DNA from: Lentimonas sp002292345
GTDB lineage: Bacteria > Verrucomicrobiota > Verrucomicrobiia > Opitutales > Coraliomargaritaceae
Assembly (NCBI GenBank): GCA_964187655.1
Contig: CAXLMP010000045.1
Coordinates: forward strand, 1 to 64,000
Direction: 5' to 3'
Length of the DNA stretch: 64,000 bases
Part shown: positions 24,289 to 32,822 of the stretch, in pieces
Numbering within the stretch: position 1 is the stretch's first letter
Layout of the letters: every line of letters starts with the position of its first letter
The notes under the pieces: generated by a model
Seen by the model: the letters and a program-made list of their open reading frames with translations, nothing else
The model's database searches: none
What the model was told of the DNA's origin: nothing
Position numbers and translations under genes: made by a program

Positions 24289-26100
24289 ATGACCGATCTA
24301 GCCCATACTCGTAATTTTTGTATCATCGCCCACGTCGATCACGGCAAGACGACTTTGTCCGACCGCATCTTGGAGCTGACACGCACTGTTGAGATGCGGG
24401 ACATGAAAGCGCAGTTACTAGACTCGATGGATTTGGAGCGTGAACGCGGTATTACCATTAAGAGTCACCCAGTGACCATGGTGTATCGTGCCAAGGACGG
24501 CGAAGACTATACGTTCAACTTGATCGATACTCCCGGCCACGTGGATTTCTCTTATGAAGTCTCCCGTAGTCTGGCCGCTTGCGAAGGTGCGATGCTGTTG
24601 ATCGATGCCGCACAAGGCATTGAAGCGCAGACTGTTGCTAATGCACATCTTGCAACCGAGCAAGAACTAGCGATCATTCCCGTGATCAATAAGGTTGATT
24701 TGCCAAGTGCGGACGTACCAGCGATTGAGGTGCAACTTGAAGATGTGCTGGCGATTCCTGCTGAAGAAGCGGTGCTCACTAGCGGTAAGAGTGGCTTCGG
24801 AATCGAAGATTTACTGGAAGCAGCTGTTCACCGCATTCCGCCACCACGCTGGGCAGATGTCGAAGGCCTGCGCGTGTTGATTTTTGACTGCATTTACGAC
24901 ACCTACAAAGGAGTGATATGCTATGTCCGCGTCTTTTCTGGTTCGGTGAAGATGGGTGACCAGATCATGACCATGAGCGATGAGCGAAAGGCGCAGGTCA
25001 AGGAAGTGGGGCGTTTCTCCCCAGCCATGCTCAAACGTGATACCTTGGAAGCTGGTGATGTGGGCTACATCGTCACCAACATGCGTGACGTGGCTGAAAT
25101 TAAGCTCGGTGATACAATTACGCATTCGAACGCACCCACTGCCGAAATGCTGCCCGGCTACAAACAAGTCAGCCCAATGGTGTTCAGTGGCCTTTATCCG
25201 ATCGACACCAGTGATTACAACAAGCTCAAAGCTAGCATGGGCAAGCTACGCCTTAATGATGCAGCCTTCGTCTATCAATCCGAAAACTCGGTCGCACTCG
25301 GGTTTGGTTTCCGCTGTGGCTTCCTCGGATTACTACACATGGAAATCATTCAAGAGCGCATCCGCCGTGAATATGATCTAGATGTTATCTCTACCTATCC
25401 AAGCGTGGTCTATAAAGTCACCAAGACTGACCTAGAACAACTCGAAGTGCACAATCCGATGCACCTGCCAGATGTATCTGAAATCGAATTTATTGAAGAG
25501 CCCATGATCTTGGCATCGATCCACGTCCCAAGCACATCAATCGGTGATGTATTGGCACTCGTCTCCGAGAAACGCGGCATCTGTGAGCACACCGAGACGA
25601 TCGATAATCAGCGCGTGATGCTGGTCTGCAACATTCCACTCAACGAAATTCTAATCGATTTCAATGACCGACTAAAGAGCATCACACACGGTTATGGTTC
25701 GATGGACTACGAGATGAATGGATATCAAAAAGCGAAGCTTTGCCGCCTCGATATTATGGTCAACTCCGAGCCAGTCGATGCGTTCTCTTCAATTGTCCAT
25801 ATTGATAAAGGCGAGGGTAGGGGGCGTGCGCTTTGTAAACGACTCAAAGAGATCTTACCAAAGCAAATGTTTAAGATTGCGATTCAAGCCGGCGTGGGCT
25901 CAAATATCGTTGCTCGTGAAACTATCAGTGCATACCGCAAAGATGTGACTGCAAAATGCTATGGCGGTGATATTTCTCGAAAGCGTAAACTACTTGAAAA
26001 GCAAAAAGAGGGTAAAAAACGCATGAAAAACATTGGAAGTGTTTCGATCCCACAAGACGCGTTCATTAAGATTCTGAAGACTTCTGACGGCGGTAGTTAA
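24289..26100 (+). CDS. lepA: Elongation factor 4 (LepA)
   Basis: 603 residues, the normal LepA length. GTPase motifs: G1 AHVDHGKTT at 14-22, DLERERGITIKSHPV (G2), DTPGHVDF (G3), NKVDLP (G4). It lacks the EF-G domain IV and ends with the LepA-specific C-terminal domain (IVARETISAYRKDVTAKCYGGDISRKRKLLEKQKEGKKRMK, quoted here only as its key region from about 545 to 585: GGDISRKRKLLEKQKEGKKR). It binds ribosomes and affects translocation and initiation under stress. lepB follows after 48 bp, the same pairing as in Escherichia coli. Confidence 0.96.
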   Translation: MTDLAHTRNFCIIAHVDHGKTTLSDRILELTRTVEMRDMKAQLLDSMDLERERGITIKSHPVTMVYRAKDGEDYTFNLIDTPGHVDFSYEVSRSLAACEGAMLLIDAAQGIEAQTVANAHLATEQELAIIPVINKVDLPSADVPAIEVQLEDVLAIPAEEAVLTSGKSGFGIEDLLEAAVHRIPPPRWADVEGLRVLIFDCIYDTYKGVICYVRVFSGSVKMGDQIMTMSDERKAQVKEVGRFSPAMLKRDTLEAGDVGYIVTNMRDVAEIKLGDTITHSNAPTAEMLPGYKQVSPMVFSGLYPIDTSDYNKLKASMGKLRLNDAAFVYQSENSVALGFGFRCGFLGLLHMEIIQERIRREYDLDVISTYPSVVYKVTKTDLEQLEVHNPMHLPDVSEIEFIEEPMILASIHVPSTSIGDVLALVSEKRGICEHTETIDNQRVMLVCNIPLNEILIDFNDRLKSITHGYGSMDYEMNGYQKAKLCRLDIMVNSEPVDAFSSIVHIDKGEGRGRALCKRLKEILPKQMFKIAIQAGVGSNIVARETISAYRKDVTAKCYGGDISRKRKLLEKQKEGKKRMKNIGSVSIPQDAFIKILKTSDGGS

Positions 26101-26148
26101 TCAATTTTTCGACACACAATCTCAAAGAGTGAATCACCCTAGCATTTC

Positions 26149-27378
26149 ATGAAAAAGTTACGCAAACAGGCAAAAGAATTACTCCACGCGGCCAGTAAAG
26201 TTTATCACTACCGTCGCGATGTCACGTCCGAGGCGCGTTTGCAGGAACTCGAAAAAAGCGTAAGTGAAATCGAAACGATGCTCCATGGAGAGTCAATTGA
26301 TTCAGTTCCGTTTACAGCGGCATTGGACCGACTCGATACCTTGCTGCGCAAGATTGGTGGGAAGCTTCACCCCAAAACCTTCTGGAGTGATAATTTAGAA
26401 GTCATCTTGGTCGCTGCGATTATAGTCATTGGTGTGCGGACCTTTTTCTTTCAGCCTTTCATCATTCCAACCAATTCGATGTATCCGACTTATAATGGCA
26501 TGAATACCGCCGTTTATGAGTCAAGCGAAGCATCCCCGAATGCCTTGAGGCAGGTGTTTAATAAACTCACTTTGGGAGCCAAACATAAGAGCCTCATTGC
26601 TGAAAGTTCTGGCCACGTCTCTTTGGTATTAGTTCCAGACGCAAAAACGGGTAAAGTCGGCACCAGTCGCCCCGTCTCATATCGTAAATATTTTATCCTG
26701 CCCGCAACCCGTGCGGAGTATGTCTTCTCGGTCGGCGGCACTTTGCAATCCATTCAAGTTCCAGCAGAATTCGATATGCTCTCTGCAATTAGTCAGTTTT
26801 TTCCTGATTCTAACTTGAAGAATGCCGTGCCTTCCCAGGAAAGTCCTAGTGGTCAAGCTTTGCAATTGAATCACTCGGTCAAAGCTGGCGAACCGCTTAT
26901 GCGCTTTGATATCACACTCGGCGATGCATTGTTCGTCGACCGTATCAGCTATCATTTCAAGCGACCCAAAGCGGGCGATCCGTTCGTCTTTCGCACTAAT
27001 GATATCCGCGCAAAGCTTGGACGCCTGACAGGTGATTACAGTGACAAATATTACATTAAGCGTATCGGCGGCATCGGTGGCGAAACCCTTGAGATTAAAG
27101 ATGGAGAGCTGTTTGTCGACGGCGCGCCGCGCGATGAAGTTGAGGCTTTTACTCGAAATGCAGCAAAAGAGGGCGAATATGGCGGTTACATTAATCAAAC
27201 ACTGTTAGCTGAAAGCCGCACCCTAGAGATTCCAGACAATAAGTTTGTCGCCCTTGGAGACAATTCAGCCAATAGCCTAGACAGCCGTTACTGGGGGTTC
27301 GTGCCGGATCGTTCGGTCATTGGCAAAGCGATCTTTATTTACTATCCGTTCACTAAACGCTGGGGCCTCGCAGAATAA
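26149..27378 (+). CDS. lepB: Signal peptidase I (LepB) with large insertion
   Basis: 409 residues. A charged N-terminal helix (1-75) precedes one transmembrane span (about 83-101). Family boxes: IIPTNSMYPTY with nucleophile Ser110; GDALFVDRISYHFKRPKAGD (box C, about 258-277); YYIKRIGG with general-base Lys304; ALGDNSANSLDSRYWG (box E). Between the Ser and box C lies an extra segment of about 135 residues (120-255) not seen in ordinary LepB. It cleaves signal peptides at the periplasmic face. Co-transcription with lepA is likely. Confidence 0.9.
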   Translation: MKKLRKQAKELLHAASKVYHYRRDVTSEARLQELEKSVSEIETMLHGESIDSVPFTAALDRLDTLLRKIGGKLHPKTFWSDNLEVILVAAIIVIGVRTFFFQPFIIPTNSMYPTYNGMNTAVYESSEASPNALRQVFNKLTLGAKHKSLIAESSGHVSLVLVPDAKTGKVGTSRPVSYRKYFILPATRAEYVFSVGGTLQSIQVPAEFDMLSAISQFFPDSNLKNAVPSQESPSGQALQLNHSVKAGEPLMRFDITLGDALFVDRISYHFKRPKAGDPFVFRTNDIRAKLGRLTGDYSDKYYIKRIGGIGGETLEIKDGELFVDGAPRDEVEAFTRNAAKEGEYGGYINQTLLAESRTLEIPDNKFVALGDNSANSLDSRYWGFVPDRSVIGKAIFIYYPFTKRWGLAE

Positions 27379-27480
27379 GTTTAGCGAGAGATACAGCATC
27401 ATAAGCGGAAACGCGGAAATGTGGTGGAAGCGATGAATCTTTAGTCCCTAGTCCGAGAGAGCGTAATAGTTATTTACATA

Positions 27481-27510
27481 TCCATTCGTGTTGATTCGTG
27501 TCCATTCGTG
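27481..27510 (+). repeat. Three tandem decamers in the lepB - flavoprotein gap
   Basis: The units TCCATTCGTG, TTGATTCGTG and TCCATTCGTG follow each other without spacing, in the 221-bp interval after lepB (27379-27599). ATTCGTG is invariant. I recall similar phrases dispersed in environmental bacterial genomes, so this may be a member of a dispersed repeat family; that is inference. Confidence 0.65.
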
Positions 27511-27599
27511 GTTCCAAATCATCCTTAAAGGTCCAAATATTTATTGCTGCGCTATCTTCCGCTGCCGTAAATGTTTTTGCAGCAGTTCATCCATTCCTC

Positions 27600-28805
27600 A
27601 TGACTCGCACACAACGAAACATTGCCATCATCGGCGGAGGTCCTGCGGGCTTACGAGCCGCTGAAGTTGCAGCCGCAGAAGGCGCTTTTATCACTGTCTT
27701 TGACGCTAAACCATCGGTCGGGCGTAAATTCCTGGTCGCTGGCAAAAGTGGCTTGAATATTACAAACAACGCTGAATTTGAGCACTTTATCGCGCAGTAT
27801 TCTGCGACCAAAGATTTACCAATTACTCAATGGCGCAAATGCATCGCCGATTTTGATAATACCGCAATGGCGCAATGGGCGGTGTCGCTCGGCATCCATA
27901 CCTTTGCGACCGCAGGCGGTAAAGTCTTCCCTGAAACCAAGAAAGCCGCGCCGATTCTGCGTCGCTGGGTACAGCGCCTGCGTGAGATGGGCGTCGATTT
28001 TCAAATGAATCACAGGTGGCTCAATTTACGCCAACAGGGTGAGCAAATCGAATTGGAAGTGGAGTGCAAAGAGGGTGTCTTCAATCAAGATTTCGATGCC
28101 GTTATTTTAGCCATGGGCGGCGCATCTTGGCCGCAAACTGGTTCCAATGGTCAATGGGTGGCCATCCTTGAAAAGTACGCTATTGCGGTCGAATCGCTCA
28201 ACCCTTCCAATTGTGGCTGGGAATGCGACTGGACCAACCAAACACGTGAAAAAGCAGAAGGGTGCCCGCTGCATAATATTCACGTACGTGTCGGCGATGA
28301 GCTCGAAATTGGTGAATTGATGATCACGCGCTACGGCCTCGAAGGCGCACCAATCTATGCACTCGGTCGCATTTTACGAGGCATGCATGCACCGGAGGTC
28401 GTGATTGATTTTAAACCTACTTTTACGATTGAACGCTTAGTTCAGAAGATGGAGTCCGCACGGCGCAATTTCTACCACGAGGCACAACTGCGCTGGAAAC
28501 TGTGCAAAGGCGCCTGTGCGATCATCCAGCAACTGCACGGCGATATGGATTCAGCTCAAAAATTGGCTGAAGTTGTCAAGTCGTGCCGTATACCATTGAG
28601 CAGGGCACGGCCAATCGACGAGGTTATTTCCACCAGCGGTGGTGTCGCATGGAGCGAACTTGATGAAAACTTGATGCTCAAGAAACTACCGAATGTGTAT
28701 TGCGCCGGCGAAATGATCGACTGGGAAGCGCCCACAGGTGGATTTCTCATGCAGGGCTGTTTTGCCACAGGATCTACAGCTGGCCTAGCAGCTGCTAAAA
28801 CTTGA
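27600..28805 (+). CDS. HI0933-family FAD-dependent oxidoreductase (TIGR03862-like)
   Basis: 401 residues from ATG 27600. The frame is open to 27498, but the upstream part starts inside the decamer repeat and reads as unrelated residues. FAD-binding IAIIGGGPAGLRAAEVA at the start, then GRKFLVAGKSGLNITN, a family hallmark, DAVILAMGGASWPQTGSNG, and the C-terminal EMIDWEAPTGGFLMQGCFATG. This is the HI0933/BaiN-RdsA superfamily; the closest named subgroup is the TIGR03862 flavoprotein. Substrate unknown. A second member lies at 46349-47638. Confidence 0.85.
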   Translation: MTRTQRNIAIIGGGPAGLRAAEVAAAEGAFITVFDAKPSVGRKFLVAGKSGLNITNNAEFEHFIAQYSATKDLPITQWRKCIADFDNTAMAQWAVSLGIHTFATAGGKVFPETKKAAPILRRWVQRLREMGVDFQMNHRWLNLRQQGEQIELEVECKEGVFNQDFDAVILAMGGASWPQTGSNGQWVAILEKYAIAVESLNPSNCGWECDWTNQTREKAEGCPLHNIHVRVGDELEIGELMITRYGLEGAPIYALGRILRGMHAPEVVIDFKPTFTIERLVQKMESARRNFYHEAQLRWKLCKGACAIIQQLHGDMDSAQKLAEVVKSCRIPLSRARPIDEVISTSGGVAWSELDENLMLKKLPNVYCAGEMIDWEAPTGGFLMQGCFATGSTAGLAAAKT

Positions 28806-28986
28806 TCTTAGATATTAGTATAGTATTCGTACAATATATATTATGTCTAATTTAATATTTTAACTCCACCCACTTATTCTCCACGCGAGCTATGTTAATT
28901 AAAAAATTATCAACGATACACCCTTTCGCATCGGAACTGTATTGCTAGGCCCGCACTTATATATTCCTTATCTCGCAACTAAGATT

Positions 28987-30513
28987 ATGACAGCACCATT
29001 ATACAACTGGCTCAACGAACGCACTTCCGGTGTTTTGTTGCATGTCAGTTGCCTACCCTCAAAAACAGGCATTGGCAATTTGGGCTCAGCTGCGTATCGC
29101 TACATTGATTTCATGGAAGCAGCTGGCCTGCACGTTTGGCAGATCTGTCCGCTTGGGCCGACTGGCTATGGTGATTCGCCCTACCAATGTTTCTCCGCGT
29201 TTGCAGGTAATCCATATTTTATCGATCTTGATCCACTGGTGACGGATGGTCTCCTGCATGAGAATGAGTTAGGCCTCCTACACGCTTTGCCCGAAGATCA
29301 TGTCGATTATGGTGCACTTTATTCAACATTCTGGCCGATCCTAAGCCACGCATATAATCGCTTCAAACGCTCTGGTGCAGACCACCTCGACGGCTACGGA
29401 TGCATCAAAGCCTTTCGCAAGGCACACTCTGCATGGATCGAAGACTTTGCCCTCTTCCTCGCACTGAAGTCGCATTTCGGCGGAAAATGTTGGTTAGAAT
29501 GGCCTGCGGCCTTTCGCGACGTACACAAGGCACGCAAACAAAAGCTCCCCGAGGGCATCCTCGAAGAAGCCGAAGCGCATGTTTTCTATCAATACCTGTT
29601 TTATGGTCAGCTCACAAAGCTGCGCAGCTATGCAGGCAGTAAGGGCGTCGAAATTCTTGGCGATGCACCGATCTTCGTCGCTTTGGACAGTTCAGATGTG
29701 TGGGCCAATCGTGAGCTCTTTCAGTTAAATAAAAATGGCACGCCAAGTGCAGTTGCTGGGGTGCCGCCTGACTATTTCTCTGCAGATGGTCAGCTCTGGG
29801 GTAACCCGCTCTACGACTGGAAAGCGCATCAAGACACCAAATTCACGTGGTGGATCGATCGCATCAAGGCGAATTTGGAATTCTACGACATCGTGCGTCT
29901 CGACCACTTCCGCGGCTTCGAATCCTACTGGTCTGTGCCAGCTAAAGAGACAACTGCTCGTATTGGTAAGTGGATACAATGCCCAGGCTTGGAGCTATTC
30001 ACTGCGATCCAAGCCGCCTGCCCAGACGCCAAGTTTGTAGCCGAGGACCTCGGCGTGATCACTGCCGAAGTCAATGAACTGCGCGCGGCTACTGGCCTGC
30101 CAGGCATGGCAGTCTTACATTTCGCTTTCGATGGTGAAGCGGACAACGCGTATTTGCCGCACAACTACAATCGCAATACTGTGGCCTATTCTGGCACACA
30201 CGATAATGATACATCGCTCGGTTGGTATAGCGAAGAAAGCGCTAAAACGCAGGACCATCTACGGCGTTATTTAGGTGTATCTGGGGACGAAATCGCTTGG
30301 GATCTAGTGCGCGCGGCAATTAAGTCGAGTGCACTCATGGCGATTGTGCCACTGCAGGATCTGATGAGCCTAGGATCGCATGCACGCTTGAATACACCCG
30401 GCGCACCAATAGGCAATTGGCAGTGGCGCTATACGCCTGAGCAATTAGATAGCTTGCAGAATAACAGTGCAACGTACTTGAAAGATTTACTCAAGCTGTA
30501 CGGCCGAGCCTAA
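28987..30513 (+). CDS. malQ: 4-alpha-glucanotransferase MalQ (GH77)
   Basis: 508 residues from ATG 28987 (open to 28942). GH77 features: SGVLLHVSCLPSKTGIGNLG at the N-terminus, QICPLGPTGYGDSPYQ, DAPIFVALDSSDVW, VRLDHFRGFESYW (nucleophile Asp), FVAEDLGVIT (acid/base Glu) and SGTHDNDTSLGWY (third Asp). Transfers glucan chains, converting maltose and maltodextrins to longer chains plus glucose. Together with the GH13 enzyme at 15810 it suggests a cytoplasmic glycogen/maltodextrin pathway. It converges on priA. The 181-bp gap upstream is AT-rich and otherwise featureless. Confidence 0.95.
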   Translation: MTAPLYNWLNERTSGVLLHVSCLPSKTGIGNLGSAAYRYIDFMEAAGLHVWQICPLGPTGYGDSPYQCFSAFAGNPYFIDLDPLVTDGLLHENELGLLHALPEDHVDYGALYSTFWPILSHAYNRFKRSGADHLDGYGCIKAFRKAHSAWIEDFALFLALKSHFGGKCWLEWPAAFRDVHKARKQKLPEGILEEAEAHVFYQYLFYGQLTKLRSYAGSKGVEILGDAPIFVALDSSDVWANRELFQLNKNGTPSAVAGVPPDYFSADGQLWGNPLYDWKAHQDTKFTWWIDRIKANLEFYDIVRLDHFRGFESYWSVPAKETTARIGKWIQCPGLELFTAIQAACPDAKFVAEDLGVITAEVNELRAATGLPGMAVLHFAFDGEADNAYLPHNYNRNTVAYSGTHDNDTSLGWYSEESAKTQDHLRRYLGVSGDEIAWDLVRAAIKSSALMAIVPLQDLMSLGSHARLNTPGAPIGNWQWRYTPEQLDSLQNNSATYLKDLLKLYGRA

Positions 30514-30520
30514 GTTATGC

Positions 30521-30550
30521 AGTGAAACAGGCAGAAATGCCTACGCCACT
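30521..30550. terminator. Hairpin between convergent malQ and priA
   Basis: AGGCA and TGCCT pair around a GAAA tetraloop (30529-30542), with AGTG and CACT as an outer stem. There is no clear T-tract on the plus strand. Could act as a two-way transcript end; weak. Confidence 0.35.
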
Positions 30551-30557
30551 TAAACCC

Positions 30558-32822
30558 CTAGCTCAAATTCATTGGATCAACGTCCATTAGATCGATCACT
30601 TCCTTGTCCATTTTAAAGCTTTCGCGTAAAGCTGCGAGTTCACCAATGATGGCACTAGCGTTTGGCGCGAAATACCAAAGTTGAAAGCGATATTCATCAC
30701 GAATTTTCTCAATTGGTGCGGGTGCGGGCCCACGAACCTCGATCTTACCTCCCATTTCTTTTTCGACTAACTTGGCCCATTGATCGATGTAGAAATTCAC
30801 CTTGTCAGGGTTGCGACCGCGAAATAGGTGCCGAATTAAATGGCGAAAGGGCGGATAGTTGAACTCACGGCGTTGCTCCAACTCTTCGAGTTGAAAACCA
30901 TCAAAATCTGACTGGCGGGCAAATTGAATTGGCGGTGCGTGTGGTGTATGTGTTTGTATGACGACCTCCCCTGTCCGATCGCCGCGTCCAGAACGGCCAG
31001 AGACTTGCACCACTAACTGAAAGGTGCGTTCAGCCGCACGAAAGTCCTCGATATGCAGCGACATGTCCGCATCGACTAATCCAACTAATGTAACATTAGG
31101 AAAATCAAGTCCTTTGGCTATCATTTGAGTACCCACTAGAATGTCGATTTTACCAATCCGAAAATCGTTCAAAATCTTACGGTAGAGATTCTTTTTCGAC
31201 ATCGAATCGGCATCCATTCGATGAATCCGTGCCGAGGGAAGAATCTTTTGCACGATGTCTTCAATCTTCTGCGTGCCCTTCCCTCGCATGCGTATCGCAG
31301 TTGACTTGCACTCGGGGCAGCATTTTGGCGCTGGCTCTTGCTCGCCACAGAGGTGGCATCGTAATTGCTTATCAGTGCGGTGGTAAGTTTTCGGGATGCT
31401 ACAATGATCACAGCCAGCTACGTATCCACAATCTGGACACAGCATACTAGTAGAGAAGCCACGACGATTTAGGAAAAGTATACTTTGCTCTTTCTTCTCG
31501 AAACGATCGATCAATTTAGTCACGAGCATCCGCGACATGGGAGATGCAATTTTCTCCGGTGAAGTTTCGCGGCACATATCGACCACGTGAATCTTCGGTA
31601 ACTGGCGATTATCTACGCGATTTAAAATACGATCCACGGCATACTTGCCTTTCTCGACATTGTAGAGCGATTCCAAGGAAGGTGTCGCTGAACCAAGCAC
31701 GCAGACTGCCTTATTCAAAAAAGCCCGATAGACTGCGACATCACGACCATTATAGCGCGGCGACTCTTCTTGCTTATAAGATGGCTCGTGTTCTTCATCG
31801 ACAATAATCAACTGAAGATTTTGCACCGGCGCAAACACTGCTGAGCGTGCACCGACTACGACGTGCGCCTGACCGCTAGCTAAAGCCTTCCAGGCATCAT
31901 AACGCTCACCCTCAGACAAATGACTGTGCCAGACCACGGTGTGCACGCCACGTGCCTCGAGTCGACCTCGAACGCGCCCGACAGTTTGCGGTGCGAGGGC
32001 TACTTCTGGAACGAGAAAAACGACTCCACCACCCGAGGCGACGACCTTCTCAATCGCATTAAGATACACTTCAGTTTTGCCAGAACCCGTCACGCCGTGC
32101 AAGAGTCGCACGCTAAACTCGTTCTTCTCAATCGCGCCATTGATCGCATCCACACAATTTGCTTGTTCGTCAGTAAGCGTGGGTCGCAACTCTTCGACCA
32201 CTACCTCCATATCGCCTAACTCATCTTCGTAGGCAATCCGCTCTTCCTCGGTATCGGTTTCGCGTAGAAATCCTTTAGTGATTAAACCAGTACACGCCGA
32301 GGCACTTATCTTAATGTGCTTGAGTACCTCCGCGCGTGCTAGTGGTTTCGATTGTTGTCGAATATAACGTAGCAATTCGGCTTGTTTTGGTGCGCGCTTT
32401 TCAAGTGCAGCAAGTTCGTCTGTTGTGGGTGCTTTGCCTGCAGAAATGTAGCAGCGTTTTTTGACCTGCATACCCTTACGGATACAGGCAGGAATCATCG
32501 TCTCTAAAATCGCTTCGGGTGTGGCATTGTAATACTGCTGACACCAGCGAAAGAGCTGCATCAGGTCAGGCGGCATCACAGGATACGGTTGCACGATTTC
32601 GAACAGCATCTTTAGCTTTCCTGGTGGCACTTCTTGATCGGTTCCAAAGCGTGTAACAACACCAAGTTCACTTCGGCGGCGAAGTGGAATACGCACCAGT
32701 GAGCCGACCTTTATATCTGCTTGGCAAGCTGATGGCACGGCATAGGCCAGCGCTTTATCAAAGCCGGACATGGCGATGATTTCGACCACAGTCGTACCCA
32801 CTTTATTATTACGATTGTGCAT
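30558..32822 (-). CDS. priA: Primosomal replication restart helicase PriA
   Basis: 754 residues. N-terminal DNA-binding domain (about 10-110), then a helicase core with Walker A GVTGSGKT at 243-250, DEEH, LGSATPSLES, two zinc-binding clusters (CPDCGYVAGCDHC and CHLCGEQEPAPKCCPEC) and the C-terminal helicase motif GTQMIAKGLDFPNVTLVG plus QVSGRSGRGDR. Restarts stalled replication forks by loading the replicative helicase. Its start overlaps the stop of the ABC transporter gene by 14 bp, so it is the last gene of the fur-TPR-ABC-priA operon. Confidence 0.95.
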   Translation of the reverse strand: MHNRNNKVGTTVVEIIAMSGFDKALAYAVPSACQADIKVGSLVRIPLRRRSELGVVTRFGTDQEVPPGKLKMLFEIVQPYPVMPPDLMQLFRWCQQYYNATPEAILETMIPACIRKGMQVKKRCYISAGKAPTTDELAALEKRAPKQAELLRYIRQQSKPLARAEVLKHIKISASACTGLITKGFLRETDTEEERIAYEDELGDMEVVVEELRPTLTDEQANCVDAINGAIEKNEFSVRLLHGVTGSGKTEVYLNAIEKVVASGGGVVFLVPEVALAPQTVGRVRGRLEARGVHTVVWHSHLSEGERYDAWKALASGQAHVVVGARSAVFAPVQNLQLIIVDEEHEPSYKQEESPRYNGRDVAVYRAFLNKAVCVLGSATPSLESLYNVEKGKYAVDRILNRVDNRQLPKIHVVDMCRETSPEKIASPMSRMLVTKLIDRFEKKEQSILFLNRRGFSTSMLCPDCGYVAGCDHCSIPKTYHRTDKQLRCHLCGEQEPAPKCCPECKSTAIRMRGKGTQKIEDIVQKILPSARIHRMDADSMSKKNLYRKILNDFRIGKIDILVGTQMIAKGLDFPNVTLVGLVDADMSLHIEDFRAAERTFQLVVQVSGRSGRGDRTGEVVIQTHTPHAPPIQFARQSDFDGFQLEELEQRREFNYPPFRHLIRHLFRGRNPDKVNFYIDQWAKLVEKEMGGKIEVRGPAPAPIEKIRDEYRFQLWYFAPNASAIIGELAALRESFKMDKEVIDLMDVDPMNLS

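Noticed and set aside
26677..27198. 173-codon frame antisense to lepB
   Set aside because: Shadow frame over the LepB insertion and box C; no start signal or motif.
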